From Mesorhizobium sp. LSHC420B00 (GTDB lineage Bacteria; Pseudomonadota; Alphaproteobacteria; Rhizobiales; Rhizobiaceae): DNA of 64,000 nt. The DNA is taken from NCBI RefSeq assembly GCF_000503055.1, contig NZ_AYVY01000005.1, positions 79,228 through 143,227 on the forward strand, given 5' to 3'. Of the stretch, positions 32,585-42,082 are shown piece after piece; position 1 is the stretch's first letter, and the number at the start of each line of letters is the position of its first letter. Below the pieces are notes generated by a model. That model was not told where the DNA came from. It made no database searches and saw only the letters and a program-made list of their open reading frames with translations. The position numbers and the translations under genes were made by a program.

Positions 32585-33850
32585 CTACGATCCCAGCCTG
32601 TTGACCATGTCCTGCGTGACCAGGCAGATGCCTTTTTCCGAAACGCGGAAACGCTTGGCGTCGAGGACAGGATCCTCGCCGACCACCAGCCCCTCCGGGA
32701 TCCTGACGCCGTGATCGATGACCACGCGCTTCAGCCTGGCGTTGCGGCCGACATGGACGTCGGGCAGCATGACGACCTCCTCCAGCGTCGAATAGGAATT
32801 GATGCGCGCCCCGGTGAAGATCAGGCTTCGCTTCAGCGAAGCGCCCGAAACGATGCAATCGCCCGACACGAGAGACGACACGGCCGACCCGCGGCGGCCA
32901 TCTTCGTCATGCACGAACTTTGCCGGCGGCTTCAACTCGGCGTAGGTCCAGATCGGCCAGTCGCGGTCGTAGAGGTCGAGTTCCGGCGTGATGTCGGTCA
33001 GGTCGATATTGGCTTCCCAATAGGCATCGACCGTGCCGACGTCGCGCCAATAGGCCTCGTTCTCGGCGGTCGAGCGCACGCATGATTTGGCGAAGCGATG
33101 CGCGATCGCCTTTCCGTGTTCGACGATGTAGGGGATGATGTCCTTGCCGAAGTCGCGGCTGGAGCCGGGCTCCGCCGCATCGCGACGCAATTGCTCCATC
33201 AGGAACTTGGTCTTGAACACATAGATGCCCATCGAGGCCAGCGCAAAATCCGGCTTGTCGGGAATGCCCGGCGGATCGGCGGGCTTTTCGATGAAGGAGA
33301 TGATGGTGTCCTTGGTGTCGACATGCATGACGCCGAAGCCGGTGGCTTCCATGCGCGGCACTTCGAGGCAGCCGACGGTGACATCGGCGCCGGCCTCTAC
33401 ATGCTGGCGCAGCATCAATTCGTAATCCATCTTGTAGACGTGGTCGCCGGCCAGGATGACCATGTATTCCGGCCCATAGGCCTCGATGATGTCGATGTTC
33501 TGGTACACGGCGTCGGCGGTGCCCTCATACCACTGTGTTTCCGACACACGCTGGCTGGCCGGCAAGATGTCGAAACTCTCGTTGCGCTCGGGCCGCAGGA
33601 AGTTCCAGCCGCGCTGCAGGTGGCGGATCAGCGAATGCGCCTTGTACTGGGTGGCGACGCCGAGGCGGCGGATACCGGAATTGAGCGCATTGGACAGCGC
33701 GAAATCGATGATGCGGGTCTTGCCGCCGAAATAGACCGCCGGCTTGGCGCGGCGGTCGGTCAGTTCCTTGAGCCGGCTGCCACGGCCGCCGGCCAGCACA
33801 TAAGCCATGGCGTCGCGTGCCAGCGGCTGTGTTCGTTTTGTTTCAGCCAT
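32585..33850 (-). CDS. glgC: Glucose-1-phosphate adenylyltransferase
   Basis: A 421-residue ADP-glucose pyrophosphorylase, the committed step of glycogen synthesis. The N-terminal nucleotide motif is [29 protein letters not shown] (about 16-44), the substrate site [10 protein letters not shown] (about 195), and the C-terminal half is a left-handed beta-helix with the repeated pattern [29 protein letters not shown]. The arginine/lysine-rich N-terminus matches the allosteric site of the bacterial enzyme (usually activated by fructose-6-phosphate or pyruvate in alphaproteobacteria). It lies between glgB and glgA in the operon. Confidence 0.96.
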   Translation of the reverse strand: MAETKRTQPLARDAMAYVLAGGRGSRLKELTDRRAKPAVYFGGKTRIIDFALSNALNSGIRRLGVATQYKAHSLIRHLQRGWNFLRPERNESFDILPASQRVSETQWYEGTADAVYQNIDIIEAYGPEYMVILAGDHVYKMDYELMLRQHVEAGADVTVGCLEVPRMEATGFGVMHVDTKDTIISFIEKPADPPGIPDKPDFALASMGIYVFKTKFLMEQLRRDAAEPGSSRDFGKDIIPYIVEHGKAIAHRFAKSCVRSTAENEAYWRDVGTVDAYWEANIDLTDITPELDLYDRDWPIWTYAELKPPAKFVHDEDGRRGSAVSSLVSGDCIVSGASLKRSLIFTGARINSYSTLEEVVMLPDVHVGRNARLKRVVIDHGVRIPEGLVVGEDPVLDAKRFRVSEKGICLVTQDMVNRLGS

Positions 33851-33885
33851 TCCTATCCTCCCAGGTTAGATGCTCCAGACATAGC

Positions 33886-36099
33886 TCAGTCCGGGACGAA
33901 TTCGAGCATGATCGTCGACAGCGGCGGCAAAAGCATCGTCGCCGAAATGCCTCCTCCTTCCGCCCGAGCCTCGACGAGGCCGCTGTTGCCCTTGCCGGAA
34001 CCGCCATAGTCCGTGGCGTCGGTGTTGATGATCTCGCGCCATTTTCCGGTCTGCGGCAACGGCACGCGGTAATTGTCGCGCGGCACCGGCGTGAAGTTGG
34101 AAATGACGGCGACCGGGTTGCCGCCCGGCGCGCTGCGCAGCCAAGCGAACACCGAATTCGCGCTGTCATCGACGATCAGCCAGGAAAAGCCCTCCGGCTC
34201 GCAGTCGCGGGCATGCAGCGCCGGGCGCGAGCGGTAGAGATAGTTGAGATCGCGCACCGTCTGCCAGACACCACGGTGGAGCCGGAAATCGAGCAGGTTC
34301 CAGTCGAGCGCGCGCGCCTCGCTCCACTCGCGGCGTTGCGCGAACTCCTGGCCCATGAACAACAGCTTCTTGCCGGGATAGCCCCACATGAAGGCGTAAT
34401 AGGCGCGCAGCGTCGCGAATTTCTGCCAGTCGTCGCCGGCCATCTTGTTAAGCAGCGTTCCCTTGCCGTGCACCACCTCGTCATGGGACAGCGGCAGCAC
34501 GAAGTTCTCGCTGAAGGCGTAGACCAGGCCGAAGGTGATGTCGTTGTGGTGATGCTTGCGGAAGATCGGCTCCTTGGAGAAATACTCCAGAGTGTCGTGC
34601 ATGAAGCCCATGTTCCACTTGAAACCGAAGCCCAGTCCGCCCTCGTGCACCGGCTGCGAGACTTTCGGCCACGAGGTCGATTCCTCGGCGATGGTCATCA
34701 CACCCGGATGGTGGCCGTAGACCTCCTTGTTCATCCGTTGCAGGAAGCTGACCGCTTCCAGGTTCTCGCGCCCGCCCCTCTCGTTGGGAATCCATTCACC
34801 AGCCTTGCGCGAATAATCGAGATAAAGCGTCGAGGCGACCGCATCGACGCGCAGACCGTCGACGTGATATTTCTCTGCCCAGAACAGCGCATTGTTGACA
34901 AGAAACGAGACCACCTCGCGACGACCAAAATTGTAGATCGCGGTGTTCCAGTCGGGATGGAAGCCCTTGCGCGGATCGGCATGTTCGTAGAGTGCGGTGC
35001 CGTCGAACTTTGCCAGACCGTGTTCGTCAACCGGGAAATGCGCCGGCACCCAGTCAAGGATGACGCCGATGCCGGCGCGGTGGGCACCGTCGACGAAGCG
35101 GGCAAAACCGTCCGGATCGCCAAAGCGGGCGCTCGGCGCATAGAGACCGGTCGTCTGGTAGCCCCAGGACGGGTCATAGGGGTGTTCGGAGATCGGCATG
35201 AATTCGATGTGGGTGAAACCCGTCTCGACCACATAGGAGATCAGCCGGTCGGCGAGTTCGTCCCATGACAGGAAGCTGCCGTCGTCGTGAAGCCGCCATG
35301 AGCCGGCATGGACCTCGTAGATCGATACGGCCTCGCGCCTGTGGTCGGCATTGCGCCAGTAGTTCCGGTGCGCCTCGTCGCCCCATTCATGCACCGGCGG
35401 CAGCGCCGTCACCGAGGCGGTAGCCGGGCGCAGTTCGGATTTGAAGGCGAACGGATCTGCCTTGAGCGGCAATCTCACGCCATCCGGCCCGATGATCTCG
35501 TATTTGTAAGGGCGGCCGGCGCCGATGTCGGGAATGAACAGCTCCCAGATACCGGTATCGCGGCGGTCGCGCATGGTGTGCCTGCGGCCGTCCCACTCGT
35601 TGAAGTCGCCGACCACCGAGACACGCCTTGCATTGGGCGCCCACACCGCAAAATGTACGCCCGATGCACCCTCATGGTCGATGAGATGAGCGCCGAGCTT
35701 GTCGAACAGCCTGAGATGCGATCCTTCGGCGATGTAATAATCGTCCAGCGGGCCGAGCACGGGGCCGAAGGAATATGGATCGGTCAGCCACCAGTCACCG
35801 CCGGCGTTCCTGGCGTGATAGCGCAGCGGCTGGCGTTTGCGCAGCGACAGTTTGCCCTCGAAGAAGCCGCGATCGTCGCGTCTCGACAGCTCGCCGGCCT
35901 TCTTGCCGGTCAGCGTATAGGCGGTGACGGACTCGGCATGAGGGACGAAGCAGCGGCCGACAAAGCCCTTCCCCGCCTCATGCACGCCAAGCACGGAGAA
36001 CGGGTCGCCATGCGTGCCGGCGACAATCGCCGCGACATCGCCGGCTGGCGCCAGTCCGTCCGGCCCGCTTGTCGCAACGGTCGCGCGCGGCTTGCTCAT
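33886..36099 (-). CDS. glgB: 1,4-alpha-glucan branching enzyme
   Basis: A 737-residue branching enzyme: an N-terminal repeat domain, a CBM48 domain (about 120-220, VHFAVWAPNARRVSVVGDFNEWDGR), then the GH13 barrel with GLRVDAVASTLYLDYSR (nucleophile about 410), IAEESTSWP (acid/base about 463), LSHDEVVHGKG (about 530) and the C-terminal all-beta domain. The start at 36099 (MSKPRATVA) has GAGGAGGGA about ten bases upstream; the frame extends 28 codons further without support. It lies between glgP and glgC, transcribed leftwards. Confidence 0.95.
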   Translation of the reverse strand: MSKPRATVATSGPDGLAPAGDVAAIVAGTHGDPFSVLGVHEAGKGFVGRCFVPHAESVTAYTLTGKKAGELSRRDDRGFFEGKLSLRKRQPLRYHARNAGGDWWLTDPYSFGPVLGPLDDYYIAEGSHLRLFDKLGAHLIDHEGASGVHFAVWAPNARRVSVVGDFNEWDGRRHTMRDRRDTGIWELFIPDIGAGRPYKYEIIGPDGVRLPLKADPFAFKSELRPATASVTALPPVHEWGDEAHRNYWRNADHRREAVSIYEVHAGSWRLHDDGSFLSWDELADRLISYVVETGFTHIEFMPISEHPYDPSWGYQTTGLYAPSARFGDPDGFARFVDGAHRAGIGVILDWVPAHFPVDEHGLAKFDGTALYEHADPRKGFHPDWNTAIYNFGRREVVSFLVNNALFWAEKYHVDGLRVDAVASTLYLDYSRKAGEWIPNERGGRENLEAVSFLQRMNKEVYGHHPGVMTIAEESTSWPKVSQPVHEGGLGFGFKWNMGFMHDTLEYFSKEPIFRKHHHNDITFGLVYAFSENFVLPLSHDEVVHGKGTLLNKMAGDDWQKFATLRAYYAFMWGYPGKKLLFMGQEFAQRREWSEARALDWNLLDFRLHRGVWQTVRDLNYLYRSRPALHARDCEPEGFSWLIVDDSANSVFAWLRSAPGGNPVAVISNFTPVPRDNYRVPLPQTGKWREIINTDATDYGGSGKGNSGLVEARAEGGGISATMLLPPLSTIMLEFVPD

Positions 36100-36244
36100 C
36101 AGGCAGTGTCCCTCCTCGGGCACCAAGTGCGTGTTTCTAGTGAAGTTTTGAATTCGACAGTCGCAGGCCGCCTGACCTTCCAAGGGATGCGAAGGTCAAA
36201 TCACTCCACTAGGGCCACATTGTTCCTGGTCTCATGCAATCACA

Positions 36245-38713
36245 TCAGGCGGGCACGTGCCAGATGTCTTTCGCATATTGGCGGATCGTGCGGTCGGACG
36301 AGAACCAGCCGACGCGGGCGACATTGCGGATGGCTCTGGCGTACCAGTCCGGGCTGTTGCGCCAGACGGCATCGACGTCGCGCTGGGTGGCGGCGTAGGC
36401 ATCGAAATCCGCAGCGACCATGAACCAGTCGCTCTGGTAAAGGCCGTTGATCAGGTCGCGATAACGGTCCGGATCGTCAGGCGAAAAGACCCCGGACGAA
36501 ACCGCGGCAAGCGCCTGCGCCAATTCAGGCGATCCCTCGATTACGGCGCGCGGATCGTAACCATTGTTGCGCCGCTCGGCGACCTCATCGGTGGTCAGGC
36601 CGAAGATGAAGATGTTGTCGTCGCCGACGCATTCCTTGATCTCGACATTGGCGCCGTCGAGCGTGCCGATGGTCAGCGCGCCGTTCAGCGCGAACTTCAT
36701 GTTGCCGGTGCCGGACGCTTCCATGCCGGCGGTCGATATCTGCTCCGAAAGATCGGCGGCCGGCATCATGATCTCGGCTAGGCTGACATTGTAGTTCGGC
36801 ACGAACACCACTTTCAGCAAGCCGCGCACCGCCGGGTCGCGGTTGATGACCCGGGCGACGTCGTTGGCAAGTTTGATGATCAGCTTGGCGTTGTGATAGC
36901 TGGGCGCCGCCTTGCCGCCGAAGAACTTGACGCGGGGCATCCAGTCGCGCTCCGGATGCGAGCGGATCTGGTCGTAAAGCGCGACCGCTTCGAGAATGTT
37001 CAAGAGCTGGCGCTTGTATTCGTGGATGCGCTTGACCTGGATGTCGAACAGCGCCGAGGGGTCCACCTTGATGCCGAGCCGGTCGGCAACGAGATTGGCA
37101 AGCCTCGTCTTGTTCGCCCGTTTGACAGCGGCGAACTTGTCGCGGAAGGCAGCGTCCTCGGCGAAAGGATCGAGCAGCTTTATCTCGTCGATGTCGTCGA
37201 GGAAGCCGTCGCCGATCGCCTCTCGGGTGAGTGCCGTGAGGCCGGGATTGCACTGTATCAGCCAGCGCCGCGGTGTGATCCCGTTGGTCTTGTTGTTGAT
37301 GCGATCCGGGTAGAGCCTGTGGAGGTCGGCAAACACCGTCTCCTTCATCAATTCCGTATGCAGTGCCGAGACACCGTTGATCGAGTGCGAGCCGACAAAG
37401 GCCAGATTGCCCATACGCACGCGGCGATCGCCATTTTCCTGGATCAGCGAGATGCGGCTGATCTGCTCGTCCGAGAACTGGTCGGAGACGCGCGCCTCGA
37501 GCAGCACCTCGGCGTTGATGGCGTAGACGATCTGCATGTGGCGCGGCAACAGCCGCTCGAATAGCGGCACGGGCCAGCTTTCCAGCGCTTCGGGCAGCAG
37601 CGTGTGGTTGGTGTAGCCGAAGGTGCGCTTGGTGATGCTCCACGCCTGGTCGAAATCCATGCCGTGGACATCCATCAACAGGCGCATCAGCTCGGGGACG
37701 GCGATGGCCGGATGGGTGTCGTTGAGATGGATCGCCGCCTTGTCGGGCAGCGATTGCAGGTCGCCATACTGGCTGAGATGACGCTGAAGGATGTCCTGCA
37801 GCGAGGCGGTGGAGAAGAAATACTCCTGCCTGAGCCGCAACTCCTGGCCTGCCTTGTGGGAATCGGCCGGGTAAAGGACGCGCGACAGCGCATCGGCCTT
37901 GTTGCTCTCGGCGAGCGCGCCGATGTGATCGCCGGCGTTGAACTTGTCGAGCAGGATCGGATCGACCGGCATGCCGGACCACAGACGCAGCGTGTTGACG
38001 CGGTTGGCCCGCCAGCCAACCACCGGGGTATCGTAAGCAACGGCCAGAACATGTTCGGTCGGCTTCCAGACATGGCGCTCGAGCCTGCCATCCTTCGAGG
38101 TGATCGATTCCACCGAGCCGCCGAAGCCGACCTCGAAGGAGCGTTCGCGGCGTTCGAACTCCCAAGGATTGCCGTGATCGAGCCATGTCTCGGGCAGTTC
38201 GACTTGCCAGCCGTCATGGATCTCCTGCCGAAACATGCCGTTGGCGTAGCGAATGCCATAGCCATGCGCGGGGATATCGACGGTAGCCATGCTTTCCATG
38301 AAGCAGGCGGCGAGCCGGCCAAGGCCGCCATTGCCAAGGGCAGCGTCCGGTTCGAGCGCAGCAATGATGTCGAGGTCGACGCCAAGTGACGACAGCGCCT
38401 CGCGCATATTGTCCATCAGGCCGAGATTGGAGAAGGCATCGCGCATCAAGCGGCCGATGAGGAATTCCAGTGACAGGTAATAGACGCGCTTTTCCTGCTG
38501 GGCGTAGGCCTCTTGGGTCGCCTGCATCCAATGATCGACGATGCGGTCGCGCACAACCTTGATCGAGGCGGTGAGCCAATCGTACTGGGTTGCAACGTTG
38601 GTGCCCTTGCCGACCCTGTATTTGAGGGCCTGCAAGACTTCGTCGGCGAGCGTCTTGGGATCCGGGTTTTCGAGGGTGGGCAGAGGAGCTTCGGTTGTCA
38701 TCGCGCGCGTCAT
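36245..38713 (-). CDS. glgP: Glycogen phosphorylase
   Basis: An 822-residue GT35 enzyme releasing glucose-1-phosphate from glycogen. The PLP-binding lysine sits in GTGNMKFALNGAL (about 660). DALGNGGLGRLAACF-like sequence (about 120-135) and HLNDTHPAIAVPELMR (about 330) are the other family blocks. The start at 38713 has AGAGG five bases upstream; an in-frame ATG four codons later has no better site. It is the first gene of the leftward operon glgP-B-C-A-pgm-X-alpha-glucosidase, so synthesis and breakdown of glycogen are expressed together. Confidence 0.96.
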   Translation of the reverse strand: MTRAMTTEAPLPTLENPDPKTLADEVLQALKYRVGKGTNVATQYDWLTASIKVVRDRIVDHWMQATQEAYAQQEKRVYYLSLEFLIGRLMRDAFSNLGLMDNMREALSSLGVDLDIIAALEPDAALGNGGLGRLAACFMESMATVDIPAHGYGIRYANGMFRQEIHDGWQVELPETWLDHGNPWEFERRERSFEVGFGGSVESITSKDGRLERHVWKPTEHVLAVAYDTPVVGWRANRVNTLRLWSGMPVDPILLDKFNAGDHIGALAESNKADALSRVLYPADSHKAGQELRLRQEYFFSTASLQDILQRHLSQYGDLQSLPDKAAIHLNDTHPAIAVPELMRLLMDVHGMDFDQAWSITKRTFGYTNHTLLPEALESWPVPLFERLLPRHMQIVYAINAEVLLEARVSDQFSDEQISRISLIQENGDRRVRMGNLAFVGSHSINGVSALHTELMKETVFADLHRLYPDRINNKTNGITPRRWLIQCNPGLTALTREAIGDGFLDDIDEIKLLDPFAEDAAFRDKFAAVKRANKTRLANLVADRLGIKVDPSALFDIQVKRIHEYKRQLLNILEAVALYDQIRSHPERDWMPRVKFFGGKAAPSYHNAKLIIKLANDVARVINRDPAVRGLLKVVFVPNYNVSLAEIMMPAADLSEQISTAGMEASGTGNMKFALNGALTIGTLDGANVEIKECVGDDNIFIFGLTTDEVAERRNNGYDPRAVIEGSPELAQALAAVSSGVFSPDDPDRYRDLINGLYQSDWFMVAADFDAYAATQRDVDAVWRNSPDWYARAIRNVARVGWFSSDRTIRQYAKDIWHVPA

Positions 38714-38879
38714 GCTGCCTCTCGTGACGTTGCCAGGATCATGCGGCTTTCACCATCTCCGCCAATGCTAATGCATCCCACCGGATGTTCAATGGATTCA
38801 GGCGACCGCAAGCCGGGTTGCCCTGCGGCAATTTGGCATTGAAACACCGCGCCCTCAGCGGCGGGCCTCAAGTTCTTGT

Positions 38880-39668
38880 TCAGGCCGCCAGCGCCGCCTC
38901 CGGCGGCACCTTGGCGCCGGTCATGAAGGCGACCGCGTCGGACATCGTATACTGCTTCGGATCGATGACGCACAGGCGACGGCCGAGCCGATGAATGTGA
39001 ATGCGGTCCGCCACCTCGAAGACATGCGGCATATTGTGTGAAATCAGCACGATCGGCAGGCCTCGGCGTTTGACGTCGAGTATCAGTTCGAGCACGCGGC
39101 GGCTCTCCTTGACGCCGAGCGCGGCCGTCGGCTCATCCATGATGACCATCTTCGAGCCGAAGGCCGCGGCGCGCGCCACCGCCACGCCCTGGCGTTGACC
39201 GCCGGAGAGAGTTTCCACCGCCTGGCTGATGTTCTGGATGGTCATCAGGCCAAGTTCGGTCAGCTTGTCGCGGGCGCGCTTTTCCATCGCCGGACGGTCG
39301 AGCATGCGCAGCCAGCTGCCAAGAAAGCCCGGCTTGCGGATCTCGCGGCCGAGAAACATGTTGTCGGCGATGGACAGCGCCGGCGACAGCGCCAGGTTCT
39401 GGTAGACGGTCTCGATGCCGGCTTCGCGGGCCTCCATCGGCGATTTGAATGCAATAGGCTTGCCTTCAAGCCGGATCTCGCCTTCGTCGGGCACGACCGC
39501 GCCGGAAATCGCCTTGATAAGCGACGACTTGCCGGCGCCGTTGTCGCCGATGACAGCAAGGATTTCGCCCGGATAGAGATCGAAATCGGCATTGTCGAGG
39601 GCGGTGACGCGACCGTAGCGTTTGACCAGGCTGCGGGCGGTAAGGATCGGTTCCTGAGTCTGGTTCAT
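38880..39668 (-). CDS. frcA: Fructose ABC transporter ATPase FrcA
   Basis: A 262-residue single-domain ATPase: Walker A GDNGAGKSS (about 40), signature LSGGQRQGVAVARA (about 145), Walker B MVIMDEPTAALG (about 165) and switch histidine LISHNM. Most sugar importers of this class use a double ATPase (RbsA type); the single domain, present as a homodimer, is a hallmark of the Frc system of Sinorhizobium meliloti. The ATG overlaps the frcC stop as ATGA. It is the last gene of the leftward frcBCA operon. Confidence 0.92.
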   Translation of the reverse strand: MNQTQEPILTARSLVKRYGRVTALDNADFDLYPGEILAVIGDNGAGKSSLIKAISGAVVPDEGEIRLEGKPIAFKSPMEAREAGIETVYQNLALSPALSIADNMFLGREIRKPGFLGSWLRMLDRPAMEKRARDKLTELGLMTIQNISQAVETLSGGQRQGVAVARAAAFGSKMVIMDEPTAALGVKESRRVLELILDVKRRGLPIVLISHNMPHVFEVADRIHIHRLGRRLCVIDPKQYTMSDAVAFMTGAKVPPEAALAA

Positions 39669-40747
39669 GCCGAGATCTTCCTGATCCACTGGTCGATACC
39701 AACAGCGATGATGATAAGGGCGCCGACAGACAATTGCGTCCATTGGGGATCTGTCCCCCAAAGCCTGAGGCCGAGCGCGAACACCCCGACGATCAGCGCA
39801 CCGAAGATGGTCCCGAGGATGGAACCTCGGCCGCCGAACAGTGATGTGCCGCCAATCACCACGGCGGTAATCGAATTGATGTTCTCGAACTGCCCGGCCT
39901 GCGGCGAGACCGATCCGATGCGTCCGATCAAGGCCCAGCCGGCGATGGCACAAATGATGCCGGTCAGGGTATAGACCGTGACCAGCATCCGGCTGACGCG
40001 CACCCCCGACAGTTCCGCGGCTTCCGGGTCGTCGCCGACTGCGTAGACATGCCGGCCCCATGCGGTGTGATTGAGCACGTACCAGGCAATTGCCCCCATG
40101 ATCAGCACCAACAGCACGCCATAGGTGAAGACTGCGCCGCCGATCCTGAACGAGCCGCCGAAAAACTGCAGCAGCGGTGCCGTCGCCTCGAGATCCTGGC
40201 TGCGGATGGTCTCGTTGCCGGAATAGATGAAGTTGATGGCAGCGTAGATCGACCAGGTGCCGAGCGTCACGATGAAGGGCGGCAGTTTCACCCAGGCGAT
40301 GAGAATGCCGTTGATCAAGCCGCAAATCGCGCCGACAAGCAGCCCGATGGCAACGGCGACCGGCGCTGGAACACCGTAATGCATGGCAAACTGGCCCATA
40401 ACAACCGAGCTCAGCACCATGATGGCGCCGACTGACAGGTCGATGCCGGCGGTGAGCACCACCAGTGTCTGCGCGATGCCGACCATGCCGGTTATCGCCA
40501 CCTGCTGGAGGATCAGGGTGAGGGTGAAGGGAGAAAAGAAGCGTCCGCCGACGACGACTGCGAACAGAACCACCGAGATGAGCAGGATGATCAGCGGCAC
40601 CATGGCCGGGCTTTTATGCAAGCGGTGCTGGATGCTCTCCAACGTCGAGCGGGAATGCGTCTCGAATGATGCGACGCTGGCGTCGCTAGCGGCCAGGACC
40701 GTCTCGAATTCCTGCGGTCCCTTGCTCCTGGTTGTTTCGACGCTCAA
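39665..40747 (-). CDS. frcC: Fructose ABC transporter permease FrcC
   Basis: A 360-residue permease of the ribose/xylose branch with about eight to ten membrane segments starting near residue 50, and the conserved LVVLTAGIDLSVGAIM and FGGRGSILGTIFGALI. A TTG start at 40747 is chosen because GGAGG lies five bases upstream and the resulting length equals that of S. meliloti FrcC as I recall it; the longer frame begins with a GTG lacking good spacing. It forms the channel for fructose (in S. meliloti also mannose and ribose). Confidence 0.9.
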   Translation of the reverse strand: MSVETTRSKGPQEFETVLAASDASVASFETHSRSTLESIQHRLHKSPAMVPLIILLISVVLFAVVVGGRFFSPFTLTLILQQVAITGMVGIAQTLVVLTAGIDLSVGAIMVLSSVVMGQFAMHYGVPAPVAVAIGLLVGAICGLINGILIAWVKLPPFIVTLGTWSIYAAINFIYSGNETIRSQDLEATAPLLQFFGGSFRIGGAVFTYGVLLVLIMGAIAWYVLNHTAWGRHVYAVGDDPEAAELSGVRVSRMLVTVYTLTGIICAIAGWALIGRIGSVSPQAGQFENINSITAVVIGGTSLFGGRGSILGTIFGALIVGVFALGLRLWGTDPQWTQLSVGALIIIAVGIDQWIRKISA

Positions 40748-40836
40748 GTCGGCCTCCCCGCCTGTGATGTGGAGCGGCCGAAACCGCTCCACATTCCCTA
40801 TTGTTCTTTTGAAGTTGAGCCGATCAGGGGATCAAA

Positions 40837-41871
40837 TCAACCCCAGCACTTGCTGAGGCCTTGCTTCGTGTCGATGGATTCGATGCCGGCGGCAGGCTTG
40901 TCGGTGATCAGCGTGACGCCGGTGTTGTAGAAGTTCAGACCGGGCGACGGCTCAGGCTTCTTGCCGGTGTCGGCAAAGGTCTTGATCGCCTCGATGCCGA
41001 GCGAGGCCATGAGCAATGGGTATTGCTGTGAAGTGGCGCCGATCACGCCCTCGGCAACGTTCTTGACACCGGGGCAGCCGCCATCGACCGAGACAATCAG
41101 GACGTCCTTCTCCTTGCCGACGGCTTTCAGCGCCTGGTAGGCGCCCGCGGCCGCAGGTTCGTTGATGGTGTAGACGACGTTGATATCCGGATCCTTCTGC
41201 AGGCAATTCTCCATGGCAGTATGCCCGCCATCCTCATTGCCGCTCGACAGATCGTGACAGACGTTGCGTGCGTCGGTTTCGTCGCCGATCTTCTTGGGAT
41301 CGCCGAGGTCGATGCCGAAGCCCTTCATGAAGCCTTGATCACGCTGGACGTCGACGGAGGGCTGGCTGGCGATCAGATCCATGTAGGCAATGTGCGCATC
41401 CTTGGCCTTGTCGCCCAAGGTAGCCTTTGCCCAGGAGCCGATAAGCTCGCCGGCCTTGAAATTGTCGGTCGCAAACGTCGCATCCGCGGCATCGGCAGGC
41501 TCGAGCTGCGTGTCGAGAGCGATCACCAGCACCCCTGCATCGCGCGCCTTCTTCACCGCCGGCACGATGGCCGCAGTGTCGGTGGCGGTGATCAAAATGC
41601 CCTTGGCGCCGTCGGCGATGCAGGATTCGATCGCCGCAACCTGGCCCTCATTGTCACCTTCCGCCTTGCCGGCATAGGCTTTCAGATCGACACCGATTTC
41701 CTTGGCTTTCGCGGCGGCACCTTCCTTCATCTTCACGAAGAAGGGATTGGTGTCGGTCTTGGTGATCAAGCAGGCGCCGACCCCGGCGGCCGATGCCGTC
41801 GACGCAAACGCCATCAGGCTCAGTCCGGCCGCGGCAAACACGGTGGATTTCAACAGTTTTGACGTGGTCAC
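40837..41871 (-). CDS. frcB: Periplasmic fructose-binding protein FrcB
   Basis: A 344-residue binding protein of the RbsB class. The signal peptide is residues 1 to about 26, ending ASTASA, and the mature protein opens [52 protein letters not shown] is the sugar-binding hinge region. The GTG start at 41871 has GGGAGG six bases upstream; 15 further in-frame codons upstream are rejected. It captures fructose in the periplasm for FrcC/FrcA. It is the first gene of the operon, diverging from frcR over a palindrome. Confidence 0.92.
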   Translation of the reverse strand: MTTSKLLKSTVFAAAGLSLMAFASTASAAGVGACLITKTDTNPFFVKMKEGAAAKAKEIGVDLKAYAGKAEGDNEGQVAAIESCIADGAKGILITATDTAAIVPAVKKARDAGVLVIALDTQLEPADAADATFATDNFKAGELIGSWAKATLGDKAKDAHIAYMDLIASQPSVDVQRDQGFMKGFGIDLGDPKKIGDETDARNVCHDLSSGNEDGGHTAMENCLQKDPDINVVYTINEPAAAGAYQALKAVGKEKDVLIVSVDGGCPGVKNVAEGVIGATSQQYPLLMASLGIEAIKTFADTGKKPEPSPGLNFYNTGVTLITDKPAAGIESIDTKQGLSKCWG

Positions 41872-41983
41872 GATTTTCCTCCCATTGAACCATTTAGGAT
41901 GCCGGCCAACCGGCATCTGCAGCGCGTCCGACGAAATCTCCCAGTGTCGACGCCGATCTCAAGAGACACCAGTCCGCCAGCAC

Positions 41984-42019
41984 TGTCAATAATTAAATCA
42001 CTCTTATTTATTATTGACA
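41984..42019. promoter_or_regulatory. Operator between frcB and frcR, with divergent -35 boxes
   Basis: A perfect 10-bp inverted repeat TGTCAATAAT (41984-41993) and ATTATTGACA (42010-42019), in an AT-rich 36-bp stretch. Each arm contains a consensus -35 hexamer TTGACA pointing outwards: leftwards to frcB (41984-41989, minus strand) and rightwards to frcR (42014-42019). The -10 boxes are weak, as expected for an activated or tightly controlled promoter pair. The natural candidate protein to bind here is the ROK regulator encoded at 42083; this is inferred. Confidence 0.75.
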
Positions 42020-42082
42020 ACGCAGGATTGTTCACTCACTCTAGACCAAAAGCATTGAGGGGAAACGACGGGAGGAACAGGG

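Noticed and set aside
36585..38186. Open frame of 533 codons within glgP in another frame of the same strand
   Set aside because: The translation is low-complexity Arg/Gln/Ala, as expected for an out-of-frame reading of GlgP, which itself is complete.
41984..42019. Considered as a rho-independent terminator
   Set aside because: The 16-base loop is AT-rich and the site lies between two diverging genes, so nothing needs terminating there; an operator fits better.
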